A stretch of 56,617 nucleotides of DNA, from NCBI GenBank assembly GCA_028694215.1, contig JAQUTW010000011.1, positions 1-56,617 of the forward strand. The letters run 5' to 3'. Shown in pieces: positions 18,401-26,332 of the stretch. The notes beneath the pieces are model-generated. The model was not told the DNA's origin, did not search any database, and was given only the letters and a program-made list of their open reading frames with translations. This DNA is from Paludibacteraceae bacterium (GTDB lineage: Bacteria > Bacteroidota > Bacteroidia > Bacteroidales > Paludibacteraceae). Both the position numbers and the translations under genes were made by a program. Every line of letters starts with the position of its first letter. Within the stretch, counting starts at the first letter, position 1.

Positions 18401-19729
18401 ATGGGAGCTAAAAAACAATTTGTTTTGGATACAAATGTCGTGTTGCACGATTATAAATGTATCTACAATTTTGAAGAGAATGACATTTATTTGCCGATTG
18501 TTGTTTTAGAAGAATTGGATAAATTTAAAAAAGGCAATGATCAAATTAACTTCAATGCCCGTCAGTTTGCCCGCGAATTAGACGATTTGATAGAAGATGA
18601 TACGTCATTTACAAAAGGAGTTTCATTGGGCGAGGGTAAAGGAAGTTTGTTTATTGTTCCAAAATATGATTATCCGGATGCGTTACGTGAGGCTTTTGTG
18701 GAGAAAACGCCGGATCATCTGATTTTGGGAACAACATTGACACTGCAAATGGCAACTAAAACTATGAGAACCATATTGGTAACGAAAGATATCAATATGC
18801 GCATAAAGGCACGTTCCATTGGCATTACGGCAGAAGATTATATCAACGATAAAGTTACCGACCTTGAAATTTTTAATAAATCGGAAACGGTTTTTGAAGA
18901 TGTAAATCCCGATTTGATTGATCGTTTGTATGCTTCCAATGAAGGCATAGATTTGGCAGAATTTCCATTTAGTTCAGATGTGGAAGCCAACGATTGTTTT
19001 GTGATAAAAAGTAATCGAGCTACTGTTCTTGCACGCTATGTGGCGGCATCGGGCAAGGTAGAACGTATAGATAAAAAACGTTGTTTTGGTATAGAACCGC
19101 GCAATGCAGAACAGTCATTCGCCATGAATGTCTTGTTAGACGATGATGTAAAGTTAGTTGCTTTGACAGGACGTTCGGGAACAGGAAAAACTTTGTTGGC
19201 GCTGGCTGCAGCACTTCAGAAAAACGAAGATTACAAACAAATTTTGTTGGCACGACCGGTTGTGGCTTTGGCAAACAAGGATTTGGGAGCACTTCCCGGC
19301 GATGCCAAAGAGAAGGTTTTGCCGTATATGCAACCGCTTTTTGATAATCTGAATGTGATAAAACACAATTTTTCTTATCAGGGAAAAGAGGTACGTGTGA
19401 TAGACGATTTGCAAAAAAATAATCAACTGATTATAGAAGCATTGGCTTATATTCGCGGACGTAGTTTGAGCGAGACCTATTTTATTATTGATGAAGCCCA
19501 AAATTTAACGCCTCACGAAATAAAAACCATTATAACAAGGGCAGGTGAGGGGACAAAATTAGTTTTTACCGGCGATGTTCATCAAATAGATTCACCTTAT
19601 TTGGATATGCAGTCTAACGGTTTGGTATATATGATTGACCGTATGAAAGGTCAGGATATTTTTGCACATGTCAATCTTTTGAAAGGCGAACGCAGCTATT
19701 TGTCTGAACTGGCAAGTAACTTACTTTAA
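18401..19729 (+). CDS. PIN-domain/PhoH-type ATPase
   Basis: A two-domain protein of 442 residues. The N-terminal PIN nuclease domain begins KQFVLDTNVVLHD, with the acidic residues typical of PIN active sites (Asp10 in LDTN, later Glu and Asp in EELDKF and LVTKDINM). The C-terminal PhoH-like P-loop ATPase has Walker A GRSGTGKT near residue 256 and Walker B IIDEAQN near 363. This is the long PhoH2-type architecture (as in B. subtilis YlaK), associated with RNA unwinding and cleavage. In vivo substrates are unknown. It has its own promoter and is followed after 12 nt by the AI-2E permease gene. Confidence 0.93.
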   Translation: MGAKKQFVLDTNVVLHDYKCIYNFEENDIYLPIVVLEELDKFKKGNDQINFNARQFARELDDLIEDDTSFTKGVSLGEGKGSLFIVPKYDYPDALREAFVEKTPDHLILGTTLTLQMATKTMRTILVTKDINMRIKARSIGITAEDYINDKVTDLEIFNKSETVFEDVNPDLIDRLYASNEGIDLAEFPFSSDVEANDCFVIKSNRATVLARYVAASGKVERIDKKRCFGIEPRNAEQSFAMNVLLDDDVKLVALTGRSGTGKTLLALAAALQKNEDYKQILLARPVVALANKDLGALPGDAKEKVLPYMQPLFDNLNVIKHNFSYQGKEVRVIDDLQKNNQLIIEALAYIRGRSLSETYFIIDEAQNLTPHEIKTIITRAGEGTKLVFTGDVHQIDSPYLDMQSNGLVYMIDRMKGQDIFAHVNLLKGERSYLSELASNLL

Positions 19730-19741
19730 ATTAGTTAACAA

Positions 19742-20821
19742 ATGGATTCTTTACGAAAGCCTTTTACGTTAGACAGGGTAGTGCGTTTGGCACTTTGGAT
19801 TGCGGCACTTGTAGCCACCTATTTTCTTGTGCGCGAATTGAGTGGTGTGCTATTGCCATTTCTTGTAGGTTGGCTTATTGCTTATATGTTGTATCCGTTG
19901 GTACGTTTCGTACAGGATAAATTGAAATTACGCAACAGAGTGTTGTCCATAGTTGTGGTGCTTATTGTGGTAGCGGCTGTGTTGACCGGGCTTGTATGTT
20001 TGCTGATGCCTATGATTAGTGAGGAAATTTCCAAAATGAGTTTGTTGGTTTCTAAATACTTGACAAACACAAGCTACAAAAGTTTGCTGCCTGCAGAATG
20101 GGTAACTTTTTTGCGAAGTTCGCTTGCCGACATAAATTTCAACGATTTGATAAGCTGGCAAAATATTGAAGATGCGGCAGAAAAATTGATGCCACAGGTT
20201 TGGAACGTATTGTCCGAAACGTGGAGTTTTATTGTTGGCTTATTTGTTGTGGTTGTTATTTTCTTGTATATGATTTTTATTTTGATAGATTACGAGAAAG
20301 TTTCTTCAGGATTTGTGCGCATGGTGCCACAGGTACATCGTAAATTGGCGAAAGAGATTCTTTCCGATTTGGAAACAGGCATGAACCGTTATTTTCGCGG
20401 ACAGGCATTGGTGGCTTCCATTGTGGGAGTGCTTTTTGCTATCGGATTCAGTATTATCGGATTACCATTGGCAATAGGGTGCGGACTGTTTATTGGCTTG
20501 CTAAACATGGTGCCTTATTTGCAAACGGTTGGTTTTATTCCCGTTATTTTGCTGGCATTGCTGAAATGTGCCGAGACGGGAGCCAATGTTTGGTGGATGT
20601 TGTTGGCTGTGTTTATTGTGTTTATCATTGTGCAGGGGTTTCAGGATATGTTTTTGGTGCCAAAAATAATGGGGAAAGCAATGGGATTGAATCCTGCCGT
20701 TATTTTACTGTCACTTTCTGTTTGGGGGGCGTTGTTGGGATTTATGGGACTTATCATCGCTTTGCCTCTGACAACCTTACTGATTTCGTATTACAAACGT
20801 TTTGTATTGCACGAAACATAA
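19742..20821 (+). CDS. AI-2E family (TqsA/YtvI-like) permease
   Basis: A 359-residue polytopic membrane protein. Two helices near residues 15-55, a third at about 62-90, a long amphipathic soluble region (about 95-150), and then the characteristic C-terminal block of helices from about 155 to 350. The conserved GxxxGLxNMVPYLQTVG-like stretch and QGFQDMFLVPKIMGKAMGLNP are hallmarks of this family. Members include exporters of AI-2 and Na+/H+ antiporters, so the substrate cannot be deduced here even though luxS occurs 25 kb away. It follows the PhoH gene by 12 nt, and a REP palindrome begins 8 nt after its stop. Confidence 0.88.
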   Translation: MDSLRKPFTLDRVVRLALWIAALVATYFLVRELSGVLLPFLVGWLIAYMLYPLVRFVQDKLKLRNRVLSIVVVLIVVAAVLTGLVCLLMPMISEEISKMSLLVSKYLTNTSYKSLLPAEWVTFLRSSLADINFNDLISWQNIEDAAEKLMPQVWNVLSETWSFIVGLFVVVVIFLYMIFILIDYEKVSSGFVRMVPQVHRKLAKEILSDLETGMNRYFRGQALVASIVGVLFAIGFSIIGLPLAIGCGLFIGLLNMVPYLQTVGFIPVILLALLKCAETGANVWWMLLAVFIVFIIVQGFQDMFLVPKIMGKAMGLNPAVILLSLSVWGALLGFMGLIIALPLTTLLISYYKRFVLHET

Positions 20822-20828
20822 TGAAAAA

Positions 20829-20856
20829 GTAGAGACGCGATTAATCGCGTCTGTAC
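20829..20856. repeat. REP palindrome, type b
   Basis: A near-perfect 28-nt inverted repeat whose core AGACGCGATTAATCGCGTCT (20833-20852) is fully symmetric. It lies between the permease stop and the RAYT gene and matches copies at 22844 and 22995. It marks the left boundary of the REP/RAYT locus. Confidence 0.85.
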
Positions 20857-20907
20857 GTGGCAGGTTGGATGGTAAATTGTAGTGGAAACCAAAATGATAA
20901 ATTGGAA

Positions 20908-21462
20908 ATGGTGTCGGATAAATTTCAGCACAAATATCGTATATCATCGGCACGTGCTGCGTGGCACGATTATACCGGTGGCGCCTATTTTGTAACTATT
21001 TGTACGACAGATAAAAAACATTATTTTGGTGAAATTGTCCATGGCGAAATGCAGTTGTCGGAAATAGGGAAATATTTGAATGAACAGTTACAAAATGTAA
21101 CGTCGCATTATCCATATTGTGAAATGCCGTTATTTGTGGTAATGCCCAATCATGTGCATTTAGTTGTATGTATTGAAAAGGATGAAACGCGCGCAGACAG
21201 TAGAGACGTTGCGCGCAACGTCTCTACGAAGACAAACGTTAATGAAACCATGTCGAACAAATCGCCAAAATCTGGTACTTTGAGCGTGGTTATTCGTGGC
21301 ATTAAATCATCCGTTACCAAATTTGCTTACGAAAAAAATAGTATATTTGCATGGCAAACGCGTTTTCACGACCACATTGTACGCGACCAAAACGAAATGA
21401 ACCGTATTGCGGAATATATCGAAACCAATGTGGCGTTGTGGGATATGGACGAATTTAAATAA
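20908..21462 (+). CDS. REP-associated tyrosine transposase (RAYT, Y1 HUH family)
   Basis: A single-domain HUH nuclease related to IS200/IS605 TnpA that is associated with dispersed REP palindromes. The start at 20908 (MVSDKFQHKYRISSA) is preferred; the frame extends to a GTG at 20857, but that part is REP-flank sequence. In the 184-residue protein the HUH motif is His82-Val-His84 (MPNHVHLVV) and the likely catalytic tyrosine is Tyr170 in IAEYIETNV. WQTRFHDHIVRD is a family signature. A perfect 28-bp REP palindrome lies inside the coding sequence (21200-21227) and is translated in frame (residues 98-107, SRDVARNVST) in the loop after the HUH sheet. Palindromes of the same families flank both sides. 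Confidence 0.92.
   Translation: MVSDKFQHKYRISSARAAWHDYTGGAYFVTICTTDKKHYFGEIVHGEMQLSEIGKYLNEQLQNVTSHYPYCEMPLFVVMPNHVHLVVCIEKDETRADSRDVARNVSTKTNVNETMSNKSPKSGTLSVVIRGIKSSVTKFAYEKNSIFAWQTRFHDHIVRDQNEMNRIAEYIETNVALWDMDEFK
21200..21227. repeat. Perfect REP palindrome inside the RAYT gene
   Basis: GTAGAGACGTTGCG followed by its exact reverse complement, identical to the last unit of the array at 21702-21729. It keeps the reading frame open and adds about 10 residues. Confidence 0.9.
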
Positions 21463-21476
21463 ATGTGTGTGTTTTT

Positions 21477-21740
21477 GTAGAGACGTTGCGTGCAACGTCT
21501 GAATGTGGAAACCAAAAATTGTGTGGTGTTTTTGTAGAGACGTTGCGTGCAACGTCTGAATGTGGAAACCAAAAATTGTGCGTGTTTTTGTAGAGACGTA
21601 GCGCGCTACGTCTGAATGTGGAAACCAAAATGATGTGGTGTTTTTGTAGAGACGTAGCGCGCTACGTCTGAATGTGGAAACCAAAAATTGTGCGTGTTTT
21701 TGTAGAGACGTTGCGCGCAACGTCTCTACGATGGGAAACA
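21477..21740. repeat. Tandem array of five REP units, type a
   Basis: Five units start at 21477, 21534, 21590, 21646 and 21702 (period 57, 56, 56, 56). Each is a GTAGAGACG...CGTCT palindrome plus a spacer containing GAATGTGGAAACCAAAA. Units 1-2 have core TTGC/GCAA with a GT centre, units 3-4 have TAGC/GCTA, and unit 5 has TTGC/GCAA with outer arms extended to CTCTAC. The T-A to A-T change is made on both arms, so pairing is preserved. This 308-bp gap between the RAYT and FGE-like genes holds nothing else obvious. Confidence 0.92.
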
Positions 21741-21770
21741 AAAAATAATAATATAAAAAACAGATAATCA

Positions 21771-22775
21771 ATGAAAAAACAGTTATTAATTTTTTTAATT
21801 TTGTGTGGCTGTGTCGCAGTAATTCAGGCACAGAGAGTAACGGATGCCTCTTTTCGGCAGGAGAATCAGGAAGTATATATAGAATATACCTTAGACGGTA
21901 CGGCGGATATTACGGTACACCTCTCTACCGATGGCGGGCGAACCTATGGTCCCGCACTCAAACAGGTATATGGCGGTGTGGGGCGTGGCGTAACCGCAGG
22001 ACACAAAACCATAGTGTGGGACGTGCTTGCAGAAAGGGACGAATTAGTGGGCGACCAAATAACGTTCCAAATACGGGCGGCAGGCAACAAGACATTTACA
22101 GTACGTGGTGTAACGTTTGAAATGGTGCGTGTGCAGGGCGGCACGTTTACCATGGGCTGTACTTCCGAGCAAGGCAGTGATTGCTATGATGATGAAAAGC
22201 CGGCTCATCGGGTAACGCTTTCCGATTATTACATAGGGAAAACCGAAGTAACACAGGCTTTGTGGGAGGCGGTAATGGGTAGTAATCCCTCAAGTTTTAA
22301 AGGCTCTGATTTACCGGTGGAAACTGTCAGCTGGGACGACTGCCAAACGTTTCTTACCAAACTGAACCAACTGACAGGCAAAACCTTTCGCCTGCCCACC
22401 GAGGCGGAATGGGAATATGCTGCTCGTGGCGGCAACAAGAGCCAAGGCTACAAATACAGTGGCAACAATACGATAGGTAACGTGGCGTGGTACTGGGACA
22501 ATAATGGCAGTACCACTCATGCCGTAGGCACCAGGCAAGCCAACGAGTTGGGCATATACGATATGAGCGGCAATGTATTCGAGTGGTGCAGTGACTGGTA
22601 TGGCAGCTATGGCAGCAGTGCTCAGACTAACCCTACGGGAGCTGCTACCGGTTATTTCCGTGTTTTGCGGGGTGGTAGTTGGGACTTCAATGCGAGGTAC
22701 TGCCGAGTGTCGAATCGGGGCCGCAACCTTCCGGATCTCAGGTGCTACGACCGCGGTTTGCGTCTTGTCTTTTAG
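21771..22775 (+). CDS. Secreted FGE-like (SUMF1/C-lectin fold) protein with variable-looking C-terminus
   Basis: The 334-residue protein has a signal peptide (MKKQLLIFLILCGCVAVIQA), an Ig-like domain at about 21-100 and an FGE-sulfatase domain from about 105 to the end (VQGGTFTMGC, KTEVTQALWEAVMG, FRLPTEAEWEYAARGG, ELGIYDMSGNVFEWC). True FGEs have two active cysteines in GGSxLCxxxYC. Here the segment is GGSWDFNARYC, so the first is missing and catalysis is doubtful. From 22683 the C-terminus alternates fixed residues with codons GAC, TTC, TAC, GGC, AAC, CTC, TGC, TAC and GAC, the pattern of adenine-mutagenised DGR variable regions on AAC template codons. It lies between REP arrays. The likely role is a displayed binding protein, which is inference. 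No reverse transcriptase is in the window. Confidence 0.88.
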   Translation: MKKQLLIFLILCGCVAVIQAQRVTDASFRQENQEVYIEYTLDGTADITVHLSTDGGRTYGPALKQVYGGVGRGVTAGHKTIVWDVLAERDELVGDQITFQIRAAGNKTFTVRGVTFEMVRVQGGTFTMGCTSEQGSDCYDDEKPAHRVTLSDYYIGKTEVTQALWEAVMGSNPSSFKGSDLPVETVSWDDCQTFLTKLNQLTGKTFRLPTEAEWEYAARGGNKSQGYKYSGNNTIGNVAWYWDNNGSTTHAVGTRQANELGIYDMSGNVFEWCSDWYGSYGSSAQTNPTGAATGYFRVLRGGSWDFNARYCRVSNRGRNLPDLRCYDRGLRLVF

Positions 22776-22791
22776 TTTATGCGTTACCTAA

Positions 22792-22870
22792 GTAGAGACG
22801 TTGCGCGCAACGTCTGTATGTGACGGCCGGCTGGTAATTTGTTGTAGAGACGCGATTAATAGCGTCTGTA
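22792..22870. repeat. Composite REP pair (type a + type b), copy 1
   Basis: A type-a palindrome at 22792-22818 and a type-b palindrome at 22844-22870 are joined by a spacer containing GGCTGGTAATTTGTT. One mismatch (AATAGCGT) breaks the b palindrome. It begins 17 nt after the FGE-like stop codon and is duplicated at 22943-23022. Confidence 0.88.
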
Positions 22871-22942
22871 TTAGAAAAGGCTGACATAAAATAGAATATG
22901 CAGATAATTTTTTTCATATATCAGCAGCCGAAGCGGCACACA

Positions 22943-23042
22943 GTAGAGACGTTGCGTGCAACGTCTGTATGTGGCAGTCGGCTGGTAATTTGTTGTAGAG
23001 ACGCGATTAATCGCGTCTGTACGTAATTTTTGTAATCAGGGT
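22943..23042. repeat. Composite REP pair, copy 2, with conserved tail
   Basis: Near-identical to 22792-22870: type-a at 22943-22969, the same spacer, an intact type-b at 22995-23022, then the tail ATTTTTGTAATCAGGGT (23026-23042), which recurs at 35097-35113. Apart from these repeats and the recN terminator I see nothing in 22776-23120. Confidence 0.88.
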
Positions 23043-23083
23043 GTTGCTAAAAAATATGCAGAAACGTAATATGACGTGTAAAA

Positions 23084-23113
23084 AAAGCCGCAAATATAAA
23101 AATTTGCGGCTTT
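23084..23113 (-). terminator. Terminator of the recN operon
   Basis: A perfect 12-bp stem (AAAGCCGCAAAT, 23084-23095, with 23102-23113), followed on the minus strand by a T tract, 8 nt after the recN stop. Confidence 0.88.
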
Positions 23114-23120
23114 ACGTGAT

Positions 23121-24785
23121 TTATTGCTTGGAATTTTTAATCAGTTCGGCAGCGTTGTTGATAGCAGCTTGTGACGGATTTTTTCCGCTCAGCATTTCGG
23201 CTATTTCCAATAGTCTTTCTTGCGGTTTCAGCAGTACGATGTGTGTTTGAGTAGTTTTTTCGTTATCTTGCTTGAATACCTTGTAATGGGCGGTGCCTTT
23301 GGCGGCAATTTGCGGTAAATGTGTGATGGCAATTACTTGAGCGTTGTTGCTTATTTGACGCATAATTTCGCCCATTTTGTGAGCAATTTCGCCCGAAACG
23401 CCGGTGTCTATCTCATCAAAGATAATGGTGGGCAACCCTGATGTATTGATAAGCAACGATTTGATACTGAGCATCAGTCGCGACATTTCGCCACCGGATG
23501 CTACGTTTGCTATGGGTTGCGGTGTCGCATTTTTGTTGGCGGCAAACAGAAAATCGATGTGGTCTTTGCCCGAAGGAAGAAAGTTTTCTGTTGGTGTCAG
23601 TTCAACCAAAATACGCGCATTGGATATTCCCAATGAAGTCAGTTTGCCAATCAGTTCTTGTTCTATGAATGTTAAAACATTTTTGCGTTTTTGCGTGAGT
23701 TGGTCGGCTGCTTCATTCAATTGTTGCTGCAATTTGTCAATCTGTTTTTGCAATTCACCCAATTCGTTATCGAAGGCTTCTATTTGCAGCAATTTTTCTT
23801 CTAAATTGTGATACAGTTCCAATAATTCGGCAATGGTTGCAACGTGATGTTTTTGCTGTAACGTATAAATGGTATTGAGTCTGTCTTCTACGAACTGTTT
23901 GCGTTCGGGATTAAAATCGGTGTCGTAAAGTTTTTCCGACAATTCTTTTGTCAAATCTTTCAGGTCGATTAAAGCCGATTCTATTCGGTCGTGTGCGTGT
24001 GTTTCGGCAGGCAGAAATTTATCAATGCGATTGACTGCCTGCAATGCTTTGGTCAGTTGTGGTTGTATGCCCGTTTCGTCGCCGTCGAGGTAAGTGACAA
24101 TGGCAGAAAGTTCGGTTTTTACCTCTTCGGTATGGTTCAGTAAATCCAATTCCGTTTCCAATTCGGTTTGCTCATTCTCCGATAGTCCTGCCTCGTTCAA
24201 CTGATTGAATTGAAACTGGTCGTAGTCGCGTTCCGATTTCCATTGTTCGGCTTTGGCAGAAAGTTCTTCGTATGCTTTTTTGGTGTCTTTAAATTGTTTG
24301 TAAACTTCCTGATAATGTGCAAGTTCTGATTTTGTGGCGGCTACGGAATCTACAATGTCAAGTTGGAAAGAACTTTCGCTAAGCAAAAGGCTTTCGTGTT
24401 GCGAATGAATATCAATGAGCTTTTCGGTCAGCGATTTTAATTGTTGTAAAGTTACAGGTGTGTCGTTAATAAAAGCCCGCGATTTACCGTTTGCGTGTAC
24501 TTCTCTGCGAATAATGCATTGTTTTTCAAAATCAATATCAGCTTCTTCAAAGAATTCTTCCAAATGGTAGAACGACAAATCGAAAGTTGTTTCTACCACG
24601 CATTTTGTGTAACCTTCCTGAATAGATTTGGCATCGGCGCGTTGTCCCAAAACAAGCGATAATGCGCCCATAATGATAGATTTTCCCGCTCCTGTTTCAC
24701 CCGTGATAACGGAGAATCCTTTGTCGAAATCCATTTCTAAATGTTCGATTAGTGCGTAATTTTTAATTTCGAGATGTCGTAGCAT
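23121..24785 (-). CDS. recN: DNA repair protein RecN
   Basis: RecN is an SMC-like ATPase acting early in double-strand-break repair. The 554-residue protein has the N-terminal ATPase half with Walker A GETGAGKS near residues 30-37 and the Q-loop region IDIHSQHESLL. Two long coiled-coil arms follow (about 150-370, many Glu/Leu/Gln heptads). The C-terminal half carries the signature ASGGEMSRLMLSIK and Walker B/D-loop IIFDEIDTGVSGEIA. Length is typical. It is the last gene of the 13-gene minus-strand run, 1 nt after the DUF4835 gene. Confidence 0.97.
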   Translation of the reverse strand: MLRHLEIKNYALIEHLEMDFDKGFSVITGETGAGKSIIMGALSLVLGQRADAKSIQEGYTKCVVETTFDLSFYHLEEFFEEADIDFEKQCIIRREVHANGKSRAFINDTPVTLQQLKSLTEKLIDIHSQHESLLLSESSFQLDIVDSVAATKSELAHYQEVYKQFKDTKKAYEELSAKAEQWKSERDYDQFQFNQLNEAGLSENEQTELETELDLLNHTEEVKTELSAIVTYLDGDETGIQPQLTKALQAVNRIDKFLPAETHAHDRIESALIDLKDLTKELSEKLYDTDFNPERKQFVEDRLNTIYTLQQKHHVATIAELLELYHNLEEKLLQIEAFDNELGELQKQIDKLQQQLNEAADQLTQKRKNVLTFIEQELIGKLTSLGISNARILVELTPTENFLPSGKDHIDFLFAANKNATPQPIANVASGGEMSRLMLSIKSLLINTSGLPTIIFDEIDTGVSGEIAHKMGEIMRQISNNAQVIAITHLPQIAAKGTAHYKVFKQDNEKTTQTHIVLLKPQERLLEIAEMLSGKNPSQAAINNAAELIKNSKQ

Positions 24786-24786
24786 A

Positions 24787-25695
24787 TTACTTTTTGATTT
24801 CGTCGTATTTGGTTCCCGATGCGGGATTAATATCCATCAAAATAGTATAAACTTCTTCTTTTTCTTTGGCAGTGCCTTTTTTGAACAGGTTAATAAGTTC
24901 GTCGTTTTTGGCATCGAGGAACGATAGAATGGCAATAGAGCCCGGATTTTCGCGATACGTTTCACGCAGAATAGGTAATCCGGCAGCAATTTTTGCACGT
25001 GAGTTTTCTACATTGGTGCTCATGTTGTCTAATCCTAAACGGTGATATTCGTAGAAAAATTCACGGTATTTTTTGAAGCGTTCATCCATTAGGTTTTTAA
25101 TTAAAGCATAGCGGTTACGGTCATTTTCGAAGGCTTTCCAACCGACAGATTCTGCGTCTTGCGACCGACTTTGTGAAATGGTAACGATTTGTTCTGCCAT
25201 TTGAAATAAATCTGTTCCGCCCAAACGAGAATAGGAATCAAGATCTAAACCGAGAATAACATAAGCATAATAGGCTAAAACTGCTGTCAAATTCGATTCA
25301 AAAGTATTGTTGTTGATTTCGATAGGGTCGAATTCTACATATTTGAACACAAAAGATTGGTCGTTGAAATTGAGTAGATTTGTAGTGTACGACGTGCCAT
25401 AAACAGGCCGCTTTGCCTGAACTTGCAGTTCGGTGGTGAACAAATCGTCGGCGTAACTTTTGACAATAATCATGAAGTTACATTCGATACGTTCATTGCC
25501 GGCATAAATGAGTTCTGTCCATTTATAATTGTTCATAAAGTCGTTTAAACCGGTTTGCAAAGTTGTAAAAACCTGCTTGTTGGTACCTTGAATTTGTGAA
25601 CTGTTAATGGTAACATTGCATTTTAGCTCTTGGCTGTATAGTGGCGCAATAAAAATGAATAATGCACAACTTGCGATGATTTTTTTTACAGACAT
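24787..25695 (-). CDS. DUF4835/PorD-like secreted protein
   Basis: A 302-residue protein with an N-terminal signal peptide (MSVKKIIASCALFIFIAPLYSQ). The body resembles DUF4835, a Bacteroidetes family that includes the type IX secretion component PorD: ELKCNVTINSSQIQGTN at the start, WTELIYAGNERIECNFMI, a long helical middle (YYAYVILGLDLDSYSRLGG) and the C-terminal MDINPASGTKYDEIKK. The coaBC-DUF4835-recN order is common in this phylum, supporting the call. The start overlaps the end of coaB by 10 nt, implying translational coupling. Export to the periplasm is predicted; a T9SS role is inferred from family membership. Confidence 0.8.
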   Translation of the reverse strand: MSVKKIIASCALFIFIAPLYSQELKCNVTINSSQIQGTNKQVFTTLQTGLNDFMNNYKWTELIYAGNERIECNFMIIVKSYADDLFTTELQVQAKRPVYGTSYTTNLLNFNDQSFVFKYVEFDPIEINNNTFESNLTAVLAYYAYVILGLDLDSYSRLGGTDLFQMAEQIVTISQSRSQDAESVGWKAFENDRNRYALIKNLMDERFKKYREFFYEYHRLGLDNMSTNVENSRAKIAAGLPILRETYRENPGSIAILSFLDAKNDELINLFKKGTAKEKEEVYTILMDINPASGTKYDEIKK

Positions 25696-26330
25696 GGTAC
25701 GTGTTGTTCTAAATGATTGATAATATCTTGTGCTACCTCTTTCTTGGGTTTAAGTTGAAAACTGTTTTTTTTACCGTTGGCATCAATAATTGTTATTTTA
25801 TTGGTATCGTAGCCGAAGCAGGCATTCTTGTCGTTCAACGAGTTCAATACAATAAAATCGAACTTTTTCCGTTGCATTTTTTTCAAGGCGTTGGCTTCTT
25901 CGTCGTTGGTTTCTAACGCAAATCCAACAAGAAACTGCTTTTCTTTTTTTATGTTACCTACAGATACCGCAATGTCCTTTGTCGGTTTTAATTCAATAAT
26001 CAAGTTATCATTTCCGCGTTTCAGTTTTTTGTTAGCGGTAGTTATAGGCGTAAAATCGGCAACTGCGGCACATAAAATGGCGCCATCGCATGTCGGATAA
26101 TTTTCCATAACCGCTTCATACATTTCCTGCGCCGATTCTACATCTATACGTTTAACGTTTGGAAGGGCGATTTGTTGTTGAACAGGTCCGGCAATAAGTA
26201 TGACTTCATGTCCGCGTTTGGCACATGTTTCTGCCAATGCAAATCCCATTTTTCCTGTGGAATAATTTCCTATAAATCGTACAGGGTCAATGCGTTCATA
26301 AGTAGGACCTGCTGTAATCAGAATTTTCAT
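25686..26330 (-). CDS. coaB: Phosphopantothenoylcysteine synthetase CoaB, stand-alone
   Basis: CoaB joins 4'-phosphopantothenate and cysteine in CoA synthesis. The 214 residues match the C-terminal half of fused CoaBC: MKILITAGPTYERIDPVRFIGNYSTGKMG at the start (nucleotide and dimer loop), AAVADFTP in the middle and FVGFALET before the C-terminal helix. In most bacteria this domain is fused behind CoaC. Here it has its own ATG two nucleotides after the coaC stop, in another frame. The split lies exactly at the domain joint and both halves look complete, so it seems functional, although a one- or two-base indel in a fused ancestor would look the same. Confidence 0.93.
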   Translation of the reverse strand: MKILITAGPTYERIDPVRFIGNYSTGKMGFALAETCAKRGHEVILIAGPVQQQIALPNVKRIDVESAQEMYEAVMENYPTCDGAILCAAVADFTPITTANKKLKRGNDNLIIELKPTKDIAVSVGNIKKEKQFLVGFALETNDEEANALKKMQRKKFDFIVLNSLNDKNACFGYDTNKITIIDANGKKNSFQLKPKKEVAQDIINHLEQHVPCL

Positions 26331-26332
26331 TT

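Noticed and set aside
21477..21740. CRISPR array
   Set aside because: Repeats are palindromic with near-identical spacers of constant sequence, no unique spacers and no cas genes.
21307..21831. Minus-strand 174-codon frame with repeated peptide
   Set aside because: It reads through the REP array and the end of the RAYT gene; the repetition comes from the palindromes, and there is no promoter or family signal.
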